A stretch of DNA of 64,000 nt from Bacillus sp. (in: firmicutes). Lineage in GTDB: Bacteria; Bacillota; Bacilli; Bacillales; Salisediminibacteriaceae. The stretch's first letter is position 1; the number at the start of each line of letters is the position of its first letter. The notes below the pieces were generated by a model, which did not search any database, had not been told where the DNA came from, and saw nothing but the letters and a program-made list of their open reading frames with translations. Location of the stretch: the NCBI GenBank assembly GCA_003560495.1, contig PWLM01000046.1, positions 1 to 64,000 of the forward strand. Direction: 5' to 3'. Of the stretch, positions 45,758 through 55,325 are shown one piece after another. The position numbers and the translations under genes were made by a program.

Positions 45758-46175
45758 CTAAAGTGTTTTAAGCCCGCCGCTGCAGTGTTTTCTTCTCAAT
45801 TTTTTTAATACTGAATTTGATTTTCCTAGGAAAATCCGTGGATTTATTCTCTATTCTCCACCTAAGAAACAGATTTTCTGCATATTGAAAGTCACCTTTA
45901 ACCGACCTTTGTTTAAAATATTTTTGTATATTTAGAAATATTACTATATTCCAACTTCATTTAGCAAGTTTAACCGCTTGGTTCTAACACCATCGAACAA
46001 TATGAGCAAATTAATTGATTGTTAAATGTTAGAAACTATGTAAGATCAGTTTTGATAGCGATTGGCAGGAACGGCTGCAAAAAAAATGCCCCTCGGCCGG
46101 AAGAGACCTCGGGACAGAATATACTTGCTGCAGAATGAAGGCTGAAGATAAACACACTTTCTTACGTTCAGTGAA
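45758..46175. other. A/T-rich intergenic region between aroA and ytxJ
   Basis: No open frame with a ribosome site. The only feature is a run of eight A (46079-46088) followed by a GC-rich stretch, which on the minus strand resembles a weak terminator (about 46079-46116) for ytxGHJ, but its stem is poor. I see nothing else. Confidence 0.4.
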
Positions 46176-46505
46176 TTAATTCAGCTTTTCAGCAGCTGTC
46201 TGCAGTTTTTCGTTTGTTATTCTCCAATGGGAATCATGCCATACTACCTTTCCATCGGATACTAGAAAAGCCTGTGGAGATTCATGCTTGATCTGGAAAT
46301 GCTCAGCTGTATCAGATGAGCCTTCCCGGAACTCCTGCACATTCAAGTAGTACACAGGCAGATTCTCACTCTGGCCGGCAAAAGCCTCCGTTTCTTCGAA
46401 CGCTTCTGAGCTGATCGGACAAGTCAAACTGTGTTTCATTAATAGATAAGGTTCTTTTTTTGCATACAGCTGTTTTAATTCTTCCATCGTGTTAATTTTA
46501 AGCAT
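46176..46505 (-). CDS. ytxJ: YtxJ, bacillithiol-system thioredoxin-fold protein
   Basis: Monothiol thioredoxin-like protein with one cysteine in KHSLTCPISSEAF, linked to bacillithiol redox systems. The ATG at 46505 (MLKINTMEEL) gives 109 residues, like B. subtilis; the ATG at 46520 is an alternative. No good ribosome site precedes it; it overlaps the end of ytxH by 8 nt, so coupling is likely. Last gene of ytxGHJ. Confidence 0.88.
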   Translation of the reverse strand: MLKINTMEELKQLYAKKEPYLLMKHSLTCPISSEAFEETEAFAGQSENLPVYYLNVQEFREGSSDTAEHFQIKHESPQAFLVSDGKVVWHDSHWRITNEKLQTAAEKLN

Positions 46506-46953
46506 GAAAATTTTCACCATCGCTTTTTTCTTTTTCGTAGGCTTCCACTTCACGGATCAGTTCTTCCACGGAGCGCTGCAGATCTTCCACTTCCTGACGT
46601 ACAGAAGCAGCAATATCCTCGGAAAGGTCATCAAAATCATCTACAAGATAGTCAGCAGAATCCGTGAGCTCCTGCATGTTTCTGCGGAGAGAGCGGGTCC
46701 CCCGGCGGATTTTTTCTCCGAGACTTGTCGTACCCTCTCTGGCGCTGGAAGCTACACTGCCTCCTTTTTCAACTGCCTGGTTCGTCCATTCGGAAGTTTT
46801 ATCTTTTGCTGTACGGGCCTGCTCATTGATCCCTTCACGGAATTCGCGGCCGGAAGCTGGTGTCAGCAGAAAAGCAATCACTGCACCGGCCAGGCCTCCA
46901 ATGAGTGTGCCCAGAAAAAAGTCTTTCGTATTGATTCCGTTCTCTTCACTCAT
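46498..46953 (-). CDS. ytxH: YtxH general-stress protein
   Basis: General-stress protein of the YtxH family. N-terminal membrane helix with the GTLIGGLAGAVIAFLLTP signature (about 15-32) and SGREFRE, then an acidic amphipathic helix to residue 151. Longer and more acidic than many homologues. Start ATG at 46953 with AGGAGG upstream; follows ytxG by 14 nt. Confidence 0.92.
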   Translation of the reverse strand: MSEENGINTKDFFLGTLIGGLAGAVIAFLLTPASGREFREGINEQARTAKDKTSEWTNQAVEKGGSVASSAREGTTSLGEKIRRGTRSLRRNMQELTDSADYLVDDFDDLSEDIAASVRQEVEDLQRSVEELIREVEAYEKEKSDGENFHA

Positions 46954-46967
46954 CGCTGCTTCCTCCT

Positions 46968-47393
46968 TTATTTAGATCCTGCCTCTTTTTTCGATTTCCA
47001 TTTAGACCAGACAGTAATAGCTGCATTGCTCCATTCCACAGCTTTTGCTACCTGATCGGAGCGGTTTTCAGCTGTCTGGGAGAAAGAATCGGAAACTCTC
47101 TTAAAAGAGTGGTTTAAGTTTTGAAAAGTCACACCAAGATCCTGTGCTGCCGCAAATACCGAATTCAGTGATTCGGATTTATGCTGCAGATCCTCTGCCA
47201 GAGCATTGGTCTTATGTAGCAGTGCATCTGATTCTTTCGTTATTCCTTCCACCTGTCCTTGAAGATCCTCCACTGTTTTGGAGACGTTATCCATTATGTT
47301 CTTCAATGCCTTGAGCGTAGAGATAATAAATACTACGAGCAGAGCAAAAGCTACCGCGATAATTGCAATACTTACGTATAAAAGCCATTCCAT
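46968..47393 (-). CDS. ytxG: YtxG, DUF948 membrane stress protein
   Basis: 141 residues with an N-terminal membrane helix (about 3-25) and a long helical region with heptad pattern, DUF948. First gene of the ytxGHJ stress operon. Start ATG at 47393 with AAGGAGG upstream. B. subtilis ytxG is under SigB and SigH; a SigH-like promoter is visible upstream here. Confidence 0.92.
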   Translation of the reverse strand: MEWLLYVSIAIIAVAFALLVVFIISTLKALKNIMDNVSKTVEDLQGQVEGITKESDALLHKTNALAEDLQHKSESLNSVFAAAQDLGVTFQNLNHSFKRVSDSFSQTAENRSDQVAKAVEWSNAAITVWSKWKSKKEAGSK

Positions 47394-47438
47394 CGTTTCA
47401 TTCCTCCTTCTACTTAGTAAATAGCTCGTTCTTCTATT

Positions 47439-47474
47439 ATTGAACAGGATTCTGTAATATTTGTCAAAACCCTG
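47439..47474 (-). promoter_or_regulatory. overlapping SigH-like and SigA-like promoters of ytxGHJ
   Basis: On the minus strand CAGGGTTTT (47466-47474), 11-nt spacer, CAGAATCC (47447-47454) resembles SigH (RnAGGAwWW ... RnnGAAT). Overlapping it TTGACA (47462-47467), 17 nt, TTCAAT (47439-47444) fits SigA. B. subtilis ytxG is known to be transcribed by SigH and SigB, which supports the first. Confidence 0.6.
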
Positions 47475-47555
47475 AGCATTCCGGCTCCCGAGCTGGCATT
47501 TTTCCCTGCAGAAAGGTAAACTTAAGACGAATCTACTACATAAGGAGTGTTTACT

Positions 47556-48671
47556 ATGAGAGATCCCCGTTTATCCGTTCTGGCGGAAAACCTCATCCGC
47601 TATTCCACCAGCCTGCAGCCGGGCGAAAAAATTCTGATTGAAAACTTCGGCCTTCAGAAAGAGCTTGTAAAAGCGCTCGTTGAAAAAGCCTATGAAGCCG
47701 GGGGTATACCATTTGTTTCCCTAAAAGAAGCAGATATAAACCGCACCTTGCTGATGGAAGCCAGTGAAGAGCAGCAGGAAATGACCGCCCGCTTTGAAGC
47801 TCAAGTTATGGAGGAAATGGATGCTTATATCGGACTTCGAGCCGGAAACAACATCAGCGAACTATCGGACGTTCCCTCAGAAAAAATGAGTCTTCACCAA
47901 CGCACTGTCGGCACTATGGTGCACCGGAAAATAAGGGTCCCGAATACTAAATGGGTCGTTCTTCGGTATCCAACTGACTCCATGGCGCAGCTCGCGGATA
48001 TGAGCACATCAGCCTTTGAAGATTTTTACTTTAATGTATGTAATCTTGATTACAGCATCATGGACAAAGCGATGGACTCCCTCGTAGCACGGATGAACCA
48101 GACAGAAACGGTCCGCATTACCGGCGAAAAAACTGACCTTACTTTTTCCATTAAAGATATGTCTGCTGTGAAATGCGCAGGTAAACTGAACATTCCGGAT
48201 GGAGAAGTATATACAGCACCTGTAAAAAATTCAGTTAACGGTACTATTACCTACAATACTGCTTCTCCTTATCAGGGGACAACGTTTGAAAATATATCTT
48301 TTACTTTCAAAGATGGAAAAATTATTTCCGCTGCCTCCAGTGATGAAAAAAAGATTAATGAAATTCTCGATACAGATGAAGGTGCCCGTTTTATCGGGGA
48401 ATTCGCCATTGGTGTTAATCCATTTATAAAACATCCGATGCAGGATATTTTATTCGACGAAAAAATTGACGGAAGTTTTCATTTCACCCCAGGACAGGCA
48501 TACGATAACGCTTACAACGGAAACGATTCAGCCATCCACTGGGACATTGTAAATATCCAGCGTCCGGAGTACGGCGGCGGAAATATTTATTTTGACGACG
48601 AACTGGTCCGTGAAAATGGCCGTTTCGTCACCGAAGATCTTCAGGGTCTGAATCCGGAAAATCTTACTTGA
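47556..48671 (+). CDS. ampS: M29 family aminopeptidase (AmpS)
   Basis: Cytoplasmic metal-dependent aminopeptidase of the thermophilic AmpS/T family. 371 residues from the ATG at 47556 with AAGGAGTG 8 nt upstream. Metal ligands in the conserved regions around FIGEFAIGVNPF (Glu), a Glu in IPDGEVYTAPV, His in SAIHWDIV, and Asp in IYFDDELVREN. Convergent with murC. Confidence 0.95.
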   Translation: MRDPRLSVLAENLIRYSTSLQPGEKILIENFGLQKELVKALVEKAYEAGGIPFVSLKEADINRTLLMEASEEQQEMTARFEAQVMEEMDAYIGLRAGNNISELSDVPSEKMSLHQRTVGTMVHRKIRVPNTKWVVLRYPTDSMAQLADMSTSAFEDFYFNVCNLDYSIMDKAMDSLVARMNQTETVRITGEKTDLTFSIKDMSAVKCAGKLNIPDGEVYTAPVKNSVNGTITYNTASPYQGTTFENISFTFKDGKIISAASSDEKKINEILDTDEGARFIGEFAIGVNPFIKHPMQDILFDEKIDGSFHFTPGQAYDNAYNGNDSAIHWDIVNIQRPEYGGGNIYFDDELVRENGRFVTEDLQGLNPENLT

Positions 48672-48689
48672 TATAAACTTCTTCCCTTT

Positions 48690-48720
48690 CTCCGGCCTGT
48701 TATATGGCCGGAGTTTTTTT
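48690..48720 (+). terminator. terminator after ampS
   Basis: CTCCGGCC (48690-48697) with GGCCGGAG (48706-48713), 8-nt loop, then seven U. Confidence 0.93.
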
Positions 48721-48739
48721 ATGCCTCTGTATACGCTTA

Positions 48740-48807
48740 CCTGCTTTCGTCTTCGCAGGACGCTCTCCGGGCGGGGGAAGGCGCCGGCAGGGCCGAGCGC
48801 AGGAGAG
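48740..48807 (-). repeat. dispersed intergenic repeat, copy C (shortened)
   Basis: 48740-48775 matches the reverse complement of the right end of copy E (CCTGCTTTCG, GCAGGACGCT, CCGGGCGGG). 48786-48807 matches the reverse complement of the left part (GGCAGGGC(C/T)GAGCGCAGGAG). The middle is deleted. It lies after the ampS terminator, between the convergent ampS and murC genes, the same setting as copies D and E. Confidence 0.65.
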
Positions 48808-48879
48808 GTTTGTACCCCCCGCACGATAAGCCGGCGAACCAGTGGTATCTCACTCATATCTCCAGCACTCATAGTGAAT

Positions 48880-50184
48880 CTATTTTACAGCCGCTCTGTT
48901 TTCATAGGCTGCCTGGAATTTCTGTACGTCTCCAGCTCCCATAAACAAAAGCACGCCAGTCGTGTGCTCTTTTAAAACTTCCACATTATCTTCCTTCAAA
49001 ATTTTTGCTCCGGGAATTTTATGCTGCAGATCTTCTATGCGAAGTTCTGCCTTCTTCTCTCTGGCAGAGGAGAAAATGTCACACAAATATACCGTGTCAG
49101 CGTCTTTTAATGTCTCTGCAAATTCATTCATAAATGCTTCTGTTCTTGAAAAAGTATGCGGCTGAAATATCGCGATAATTTCCCGGCCGGTATATTTTTT
49201 CATTGCCGATTCAATCGTAGCCCGGATTTCCGTCGGATGATGGGCATAATCGTCTACTAAAATCTGGCTTCCCATTTGTTTTTCTGTAAATCTGCGCTTT
49301 ACTCCTTCAAACGTACGGAGCCTTTCTTCCAGTATTTCACGTTCAATGTTTTCGTAATGACAGAGGGCTATAACCGACAGAGCATTCAGGACGTGATGCG
49401 TCCCGTACCCCGGTATAGTAAAACTACCGTAGGACTCGCTTCGAATATAGCAGTCAAAGTGGGTACCTTTTTCGTCGGTATAGATATCTTTCGCCTGAAA
49501 ATCATTGTCATTGTCCAGTCCATAATATATTACAGGCACATTAGCCGTAATATGCTTAAGGTGTGGATCATCCCCACAGGCAATAATAGCTTTCTTTACC
49601 TGATCCGACATCTCCTGGAATGCCTTAAACACGTCTTCTACATCTTTAAAATAGTCAGGGTGGTCGAAATCGATATTTGTCATTATGGCATAATCAGGAT
49701 GGTAATTCAGAAAATGTCTGCGGTATTCGCAAGCTTCAAACACAAAATATTCACTGTTTTCCTGTCCTTTACCTGTCCCGTCTCCGATAAGATAGGAAGT
49801 CTGTCTTGCTTCAGACAGAACATGCGAAAGCAGACCGGTCGTCGTTGTTTTACCGTGGGAACCGGTCACAGCAATGCTTGTGAAATTTTGGATGAAGCTC
49901 CCCAGAAAATCAGGGTAGGAATGTACCTGAATGTTTTTTTCGCCCGCCGCTTTCACTTCTTCATTTGTTTCGTTATAGGCTGCAGAAGCTATGACGGTCT
50001 GTCCTTCCTGGATGTTTTCCGCTTTGAACGGAAGCAGGGGAATACCTTTCTTTTCCAGCGGGATCTGAGTGAAAAACCGTTTTTCGACGTCGGATCCCTG
50101 TACGTTTTTATTCATATCACTTAATATTTGCGCGAGGGCACTCATGCCCGATCCTTTAATTCCAATGAAATGATAATTTGTCAT
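48880..50184 (-). CDS. murC: UDP-N-acetylmuramate-L-alanine ligase
   Basis: Adds L-Ala to UDP-MurNAc, first step of the peptidoglycan stem peptide. UDP-binding N-terminal domain ([13 protein letters not shown], about 6-18), ATP loop [12 protein letters not shown] (about 108-119), [13 protein letters not shown] (about 300-312) and the central HFDHPDYF region. 434 residues. Start ATG at 50184 with GGAGG upstream. Confidence 0.96.
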   Translation of the reverse strand: MTNYHFIGIKGSGMSALAQILSDMNKNVQGSDVEKRFFTQIPLEKKGIPLLPFKAENIQEGQTVIASAAYNETNEEVKAAGEKNIQVHSYPDFLGSFIQNFTSIAVTGSHGKTTTTGLLSHVLSEARQTSYLIGDGTGKGQENSEYFVFEACEYRRHFLNYHPDYAIMTNIDFDHPDYFKDVEDVFKAFQEMSDQVKKAIIACGDDPHLKHITANVPVIYYGLDNDNDFQAKDIYTDEKGTHFDCYIRSESYGSFTIPGYGTHHVLNALSVIALCHYENIEREILEERLRTFEGVKRRFTEKQMGSQILVDDYAHHPTEIRATIESAMKKYTGREIIAIFQPHTFSRTEAFMNEFAETLKDADTVYLCDIFSSAREKKAELRIEDLQHKIPGAKILKEDNVEVLKEHTTGVLLFMGAGDVQKFQAAYENRAAVK

Positions 50185-50274
50185 TCCTATGAGCCTCCGA
50201 ATATCTTTTAAGTTAGTAACCCGCAGCTTATCTGCGGCTATCTTTTCTATTATAGCAAACTCCTTCCGGCCCTG

Positions 50275-50940
50275 CTACGGATTCCGGGAAGAATGACAAT
50301 GTAAATACTTCACTCCCATTTCTTTCATAAAGCGGTGATAAGCTTTTCTGCCATCGTCTTTTTTGTCGTTTATTTCTTCTATCACCGTGTTTTCGTTTGC
50401 TCTGCCGATTCGGATTACCGGACCTATCATCATCGATTCGAATCCTACTGTACTGATTCTTGCGAGAATCATATCTCCTTCTCCCGTATCCGCTACCTCT
50501 CCGAGCGGCTGGACCTTCCGGCGGTTTTGTTCGTCGTCCAGAAGAGTCAGTGTACCGGCTTCCAGTTTTTCCACGCGGTAAGGTGCGAGATACATCAGCA
50601 TAAACAGTCCGGCAGTTTCTACAAGCTTTGCCGGCATTTTTTCCTTTTTGGCACGAATGTACAGATCCAGCGGACGGGATCCTATTACAGTAATGTAATC
50701 AAACATCAGCCAGTGTTCAAAATGCATCTCTTCAAAAGAAGTCAGCGCCCGTTCTTTTTCAATTCCGCACAGTTCACGGAACATATGCTTGGCCCGCACC
50801 TTTTCCCGGAGATTCATTTCTGTCTGTATAAACTGAAAAAGATTTTCATACAGCATTTCTGCACTTCGGACATATTCCTTCTGCCTTAATTCCTTCACCC
50901 GTTTAAAGTCCACGAGAAATGCCGTTTTCTTTCCACGCAT
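50275..50940 (-). CDS. conserved-looking protein of unknown function, 221 residues
   Basis: Mostly helical and rich in Lys/Arg and Glu. Start ATG at 50940 with AAAGGAGGG upstream, so expression is well supported. The segment HWLMFDYITVIGSRPLDLYI (about 80-99) is like a motif (FxxWxxFDY ... PLDL) in proteins linked to SEC-C zinc domains, but no SEC-C cysteines are present. The second half reads as a small beta domain (LGEVADTGEGDMILARIS). It lies between murC and the NAPRTase gene. I do not recognise it. Confidence 0.7.
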   Translation of the reverse strand: MRGKKTAFLVDFKRVKELRQKEYVRSAEMLYENLFQFIQTEMNLREKVRAKHMFRELCGIEKERALTSFEEMHFEHWLMFDYITVIGSRPLDLYIRAKKEKMPAKLVETAGLFMLMYLAPYRVEKLEAGTLTLLDDEQNRRKVQPLGEVADTGEGDMILARISTVGFESMMIGPVIRIGRANENTVIEEINDKKDDGRKAYHRFMKEMGVKYLHCHSSRNP

Positions 50941-51179
50941 CTGTTTTCCCTCCTTTAATATTTTTTAGCAGGATAATCCAAGTTGTACAAACATCCGCTT
51001 GACTTCCTATGTAAACAGACAAAAGGATGACGATGAAACGCTCTGCGCTTCATGCCACCCCTTTTCTTTTAAATCAGGCTGACCGGAAAATACCGAAAAG
51101 TTCCGGTATGCGAAACCTGCTTTCAGGTCATTCCGTGGAAGTCCCGCTGTTATTCACACTGCACTGCCGCACTGTAAAA

Positions 51180-52301
51180 TTATCTTTCCAACTGTTGTTT
51201 TTTCAGTTCAATTTTTTCAAGACGCGGGTTTGCACGGTATTTTCTTCCTTCCTTCGCTTCAGGGAAACCGTTCAGGATTACATTGTCCCCGGTAAATCCG
51301 ATATGTATCTTTAGAAGACTGCCGCCTACTCCGTACATGTCGACCGGTACTCCTTCTGTTTCATACCTTGTAATACGGGCAGCATCAAAGCCGCCGGAAG
51401 CAACAATTTTTACCTGCGTGAAGCCTTCCGAGTCGAGCGCTTCCCGGAGAGCAAAAATAAGCTTCGGATTGACGCCCCGTGGATCAAAGCTGCCAAGAAC
51501 ATCCGGGTTTCTGGTAAAATACTTGTCCACCATATGATTGGACGTATCCAGCCGGACAGCACTCAGCTCGTCTCCAAACTCACGGGCTACCTTTAATGAG
51601 TCAACAATGACATCGTTATTGTAATCTACAAGAGCCATGAGTTCGTCGTCCGGAAACGTTTTCTGATAAGCTTTAGTCGCTTGTACAAGGTCACCTTCAA
51701 ACAGCTGGATAAGAGCGTGAGGCATCGTCCCGATTCCTTTTTTACCCCACCATTCGTTCATAGCATGGGTTGCCTGAGCTTTGGATCCGCCGATAAATGC
51801 TGCGTATCCATCCCCCGACTGCATCATAAAATGGTCATCACGGTCCCCCATAAAAATAACTGGTTTTTCTGTACCGGATGTCCTTGCTGCTTTAACTACT
51901 TCGTACACATTGGTAGCTACAGAAGTTCTCCTTGCCAGAATACCATCAATTACTCCTTCCAGAAAACCAAAATGCTGATAGGGTCCTGTGATCGTAAGGA
52001 CCGATTCAAAAGGCTGCACCTTATCTCCGTCTGCAAGTGAATGAATTTCCAGATCTTCCGGCCGGACAGCGAACTCCTGAAGAAGTGCCAGCACTTCATC
52101 TGTTCCGCACAGAACGGCATTTTCCTTTTGAAAAAACTGCATAGTCACAGTGTTATCCGGAACGATTTCTTCGGCAATTTTTTTTGTTTTTAAAAAATAA
52201 ACCGCAGAAAACCATCCTTCTCCAACCCGCTCATCAAATTTGAACGTTTTGTTGGTTAACCGACTGATCTTTCCCTGCAGTTTAAGTGATATTTCCTTCA
52301 T
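51180..52301 (-). CDS. nicotinate phosphoribosyltransferase
   Basis: Makes nicotinate mononucleotide from nicotinate and PRPP, for NAD salvage. 373 residues, the shorter bacterial type. Blocks: ILARRTSVATNVYEVVKAA (about 120-138), FMGDRDDHFMMQSGDGYAAF, AIGGSKAQATH, the catalytic-site region ASGGFDAARI (about 306-315) and GVGGSLLK. The start ATG at 52301 has AAGGAG 11 nt upstream. A 62-residue gene precedes it by 33 nt. NadK is also in this window. Confidence 0.93.
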   Translation of the reverse strand: MKEISLKLQGKISRLTNKTFKFDERVGEGWFSAVYFLKTKKIAEEIVPDNTVTMQFFQKENAVLCGTDEVLALLQEFAVRPEDLEIHSLADGDKVQPFESVLTITGPYQHFGFLEGVIDGILARRTSVATNVYEVVKAARTSGTEKPVIFMGDRDDHFMMQSGDGYAAFIGGSKAQATHAMNEWWGKKGIGTMPHALIQLFEGDLVQATKAYQKTFPDDELMALVDYNNDVIVDSLKVAREFGDELSAVRLDTSNHMVDKYFTRNPDVLGSFDPRGVNPKLIFALREALDSEGFTQVKIVASGGFDAARITRYETEGVPVDMYGVGGSLLKIHIGFTGDNVILNGFPEAKEGRKYRANPRLEKIELKKQQLER

Positions 52302-52334
52302 GAATCATAATCTCCTTGTATATCCTTAAAATTA

Positions 52335-52523
52335 TTAATGGTGTATTGTTTCTTTTGCATACTCTGCTATTACGGCTTCCATGATCTCCATTACATCTTC
52401 CTCGTTAATGCTTTCTACTCCGTTTTTCAGTACGATATCTTTCATTCTTTCGCTGTCGGTCAGCAGATGAAGCCAATTCGGAGATTTCTGTTGAACCAGA
52501 TGACCCAAAGATATTTGATGCAT
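52335..52523 (-). CDS. small protein upstream of NAPRTase, 62 residues
   Basis: Starts MHQISLGHLVQQKSPNWLHL with GGAGGGG 9 nt upstream, and the last half is an acidic helix (INEEDVMEIMEAVIAEYAKE). It is followed 33 nt later by the NAPRTase gene on the same strand, so it is probably an operon partner. No family recognised. Confidence 0.7.
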   Translation of the reverse strand: MHQISLGHLVQQKSPNWLHLLTDSERMKDIVLKNGVESINEEDVMEIMEAVIAEYAKETIHH

Positions 52524-52614
52524 AGTACATCCCCTCCCTGGATTTTGTTCAAAGCTGGTGAAATTGAGAGCAGACGGCTCCCGGCTCTTCGATCACAGTG
52601 CCCTTCAGCTGAAT

Positions 52615-52665
52615 AAAAAAAGAGTACACAGTTGCTATTGTACCAAAAACAATAATACTGTGTAC
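52615..52665 (-). terminator. terminator after sftA
   Basis: Two-part stem GTACACAGT...ATTGT paired with ACAAT...ACTGTGTAC (52624-52641 with 52649-52665), and seven U on the minus strand (52615-52621). It ends sftA before the small gene. Confidence 0.85.
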
Positions 52666-52710
52666 CCTTTTCCCCAGTATACCCTGAATGACTATGCTTA
52701 ATCCAGCAAT

Positions 52711-55206
52711 TTAGGTCACCCGGTCCAAACCAGTATAAACATCCCTCGGTTTGCTGCCATTAGCCGGAGAAACAACACCGTGAGCCTCCAGTTCGTCAAT
52801 CAGCCTGGCTGCACGGTTATAGCCTACTTGAAAGCGTCTCTGCAGCAGAGAGGTCGAAGCAGTCTGTTTTTCGATAACAAATTCTCTCGCCTCTTCAAAC
52901 AATCTGTCTTCCGGAGCCGTATTTTCAATTTCTTTCAGTTCTTTCGGATCGAAAAGCGGGGCCGGCCTTTCATTTCTGCCGGCAAATTCAATTACCCTGT
53001 CAATCTCATCATCTGTAACAAACGTTCCCTGTATTCTTACCGGCTTTGGGCTGCTGTTCGGATGAAAGAGCATATCGCCTCTGCCGAGCAGTCTCTCAGC
53101 ACCGCCGCTGTCAAGAATGGTACGGGAGTCCGCCGCAGATGAAACAGAAAAGGCAATCCGTGAAGGAATATTAGCTTTAATCAGTCCTGTAATAACATCG
53201 ACGGACGGTCTTTGAGTTGCTACGAGAAGATGGATGCCGCAGGCTCTTGCTTTCTGCGCAATACGGCATACAGCATCCTCCACTTCCGAAGGAGCCACCA
53301 TCATCAGATCCGCGAGTTCATCTACGACGATTAAAAGTTTCGGAAGCTTATGTTCGGCTTTAGCGTTATAGCGGCTTAAGTCACGGGCCCCTGTATCTGC
53401 GAAAAGCTGATACCGTCTCTCCATCTCCTCTACAGCCCAGTTCAGTGCCGCTGTAGCTTCCTTCGTATCTGTAATAACCGGTGCCGCCAGGTGGGGCACA
53501 TTGTTAAATGGAGCAAGCTCCACCATTTTCGGATCAATCAGAAGCATTCTTACTTCCTCGGGTGAGGCTTTATACAGGATGCTTGTCAGCATAGAATTCA
53601 CACACACACTTTTACCTGATCCTGTCGTACCAGCTATAAGACCGTGTGGCATGGATGTAATATCTGTAACGACAGCATTCCCGCTGATATCAACTCCAAG
53701 CGCCACTGTCAGCGGGGAGGGGGCATCCCGGAAATTTTTATCTTTCAATACTGTCCGCAGCATGACCGGGGCAGGAGAAGGATTAGGCACCTCTATTCCA
53801 ACAGTCGTTTTACCCGGAATAGGTGCTTCCAGCCGTATTTCTGTTGCCGCCAGGCTCCGCTTTAAATCATCCGTCAGCTGGACGATTTTACTTATTTTTA
53901 CGCCCGGCTCCGGCTGCACTTCAAACCTTGTAACTGAAGGTCCGGAGGTGTAGGTTACTACTTCTGCCTGAATACGGAAATAGGAGAACGTTTCGTTCAG
54001 CTTCTGCGACATTCCTTCCGCCCATTCCTCTCTTCCGGTGTCCACCTGCGGCGGAACGTCCAGAAGGTTAAGCGGCGGAAATGTATATCCAGGGGCCGTT
54101 CTCTGAGGCGCACGCTTTGCGCGGGCCCGGTCAGCTGGTGTCATCATCACGTTAAAAGGTTTGTTCGGCTTTCCGTTTTCCTTTTTTGGGGGAATAACCG
54201 GCCGGGAACTGTCCCCTGCTTTATCCGATCCGCTTTTTTCTTCTATTCGTCCGGTCTCCGCTTCTAACTGCCGCGGTGCTGTATCGATTTGTTTATTATC
54301 TAACTTATTTTCCTGGTTTTCTTCAACCTGCACTTCTTCCTCAGAAACATCTTTTTCATGAATAACTTCCGGTTCTACAGGAGAGCTTACTGCTTCTTCT
54401 GTGGACAGGCTGTTATCTTCTACTACCGTTACCTTTGCTTTCGGTTCCGAAGGACGGATAGTTACGGCCTCTTCCTCCTGGAGAGGAATTCTCTCTTCCG
54501 TTTTCAATTCTTCTGATTTTTCGTCGGCTGCAGAGGCAGCATGGTGAAACGTATCATTTGAATCCTCTGTATTATAAGCAGCTGGACGACTTTGTTCCGG
54601 CACGCCGGAAGTTTCTTCCTGACGGTGATATGACGTATCTGTCTGAACGCGTACAGGAATTTCGAGCCTTTGTTTTTCTTCGTTATGTTCTGCTTCCATT
54701 TTTTGTCTATACTCTTTTCGGCGCTCCTGTTCCAGTTTCAGTCCCCGGACTGGAGAAGGGATTTCCTGGGCTTTGAAAGGACCACTTCCATAGGCCGAAG
54801 GACGGGATTTTTTCTTTTCAGGCCTGTCAGGAACGACGGCCGGCTGTTTTCTTTGAGATCTTTCAGTACGTACATTAGACCCCTCTTTCTTCGTGCGGCT
54901 CTGCACCTCCGTTTTTTTCTTTGAAGCTGTTCCTTCTTTTCTTTCCCTTGGAGGACGTGGGAGTGTTTCTTTAGGGTAGTAGTGGCGCATTTTTACAGGC
55001 TCCAGTTCCACACTTTCCTCCGGCAGAGTATAGTAGCTTTCCTGTTTGTCCGGTTTATCTGCCGTAGGTGATTTTATCGGGACCGGATTTGAAGCAGTTT
55101 TTTTCTTTATGGGTTCCGATCGTTCAGTTATATTCGTGTCGGGCTCCTCGTCTTCTGCAAAGAGCCAGTTTTTTATTTTGGACCAGTAGTCTTGTTTCTT
55201 TTTCAC
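52711..55206 (-). CDS. sftA: DNA translocase SftA
   Basis: FtsK/SpoIIIE-type ATPase without membrane helices that clears chromosome from the division septum. Start GTG at 55206, AGGTGA 7 nt upstream. Long acidic, Pro/Glu-rich N-terminal linker (about 1-400), then the motor: Walker A GTTGSGKSVCVN (about 535-546), Walker B LLIVVDELADLMMVAP, LVATQRPSVDVITGLIKANIPSRIAF read in parts, and the C-terminal gamma winged helix (about 765-825, STSLLQRRFQVGYNRAARLID). 831 residues; B. subtilis SftA is longer. Confidence 0.94.
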   Translation of the reverse strand: MKKKQDYWSKIKNWLFAEDEEPDTNITERSEPIKKKTASNPVPIKSPTADKPDKQESYYTLPEESVELEPVKMRHYYPKETLPRPPRERKEGTASKKKTEVQSRTKKEGSNVRTERSQRKQPAVVPDRPEKKKSRPSAYGSGPFKAQEIPSPVRGLKLEQERRKEYRQKMEAEHNEEKQRLEIPVRVQTDTSYHRQEETSGVPEQSRPAAYNTEDSNDTFHHAASAADEKSEELKTEERIPLQEEEAVTIRPSEPKAKVTVVEDNSLSTEEAVSSPVEPEVIHEKDVSEEEVQVEENQENKLDNKQIDTAPRQLEAETGRIEEKSGSDKAGDSSRPVIPPKKENGKPNKPFNVMMTPADRARAKRAPQRTAPGYTFPPLNLLDVPPQVDTGREEWAEGMSQKLNETFSYFRIQAEVVTYTSGPSVTRFEVQPEPGVKISKIVQLTDDLKRSLAATEIRLEAPIPGKTTVGIEVPNPSPAPVMLRTVLKDKNFRDAPSPLTVALGVDISGNAVVTDITSMPHGLIAGTTGSGKSVCVNSMLTSILYKASPEEVRMLLIDPKMVELAPFNNVPHLAAPVITDTKEATAALNWAVEEMERRYQLFADTGARDLSRYNAKAEHKLPKLLIVVDELADLMMVAPSEVEDAVCRIAQKARACGIHLLVATQRPSVDVITGLIKANIPSRIAFSVSSAADSRTILDSGGAERLLGRGDMLFHPNSSPKPVRIQGTFVTDDEIDRVIEFAGRNERPAPLFDPKELKEIENTAPEDRLFEEAREFVIEKQTASTSLLQRRFQVGYNRAARLIDELEAHGVVSPANGSKPRDVYTGLDRVT

Positions 55207-55244
55207 GGGAATTCACCTGTCTTTAAGTTAGTCGGCTAAACAAA

Positions 55245-55286
55245 AGGTGACATCAAAGCAGCTTTCAAGCCGTCCCTGTGTCACCT
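55245..55286 (-). terminator. probable terminator after ytpQ
   Basis: AGGTGACA (55245-55252) pairs with TGTCACCT (55279-55286); a smaller hairpin CAAAGC/GCTTTC lies inside. UUUUGUUU follows on the minus strand. Confidence 0.7.
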
Positions 55287-55325
55287 CAACCTATCCTTTA
55301 TCTTACCTTACTTCGATGGTAAAAA

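Noticed and set aside
46079..46116. Terminator after ytxJ
   Set aside because: The U-run is good but the stem pairs in only about five places; kept as a remark only.
49276..50124. 282-codon plus-strand frame
   Set aside because: Antisense of murC, with no ribosome site.
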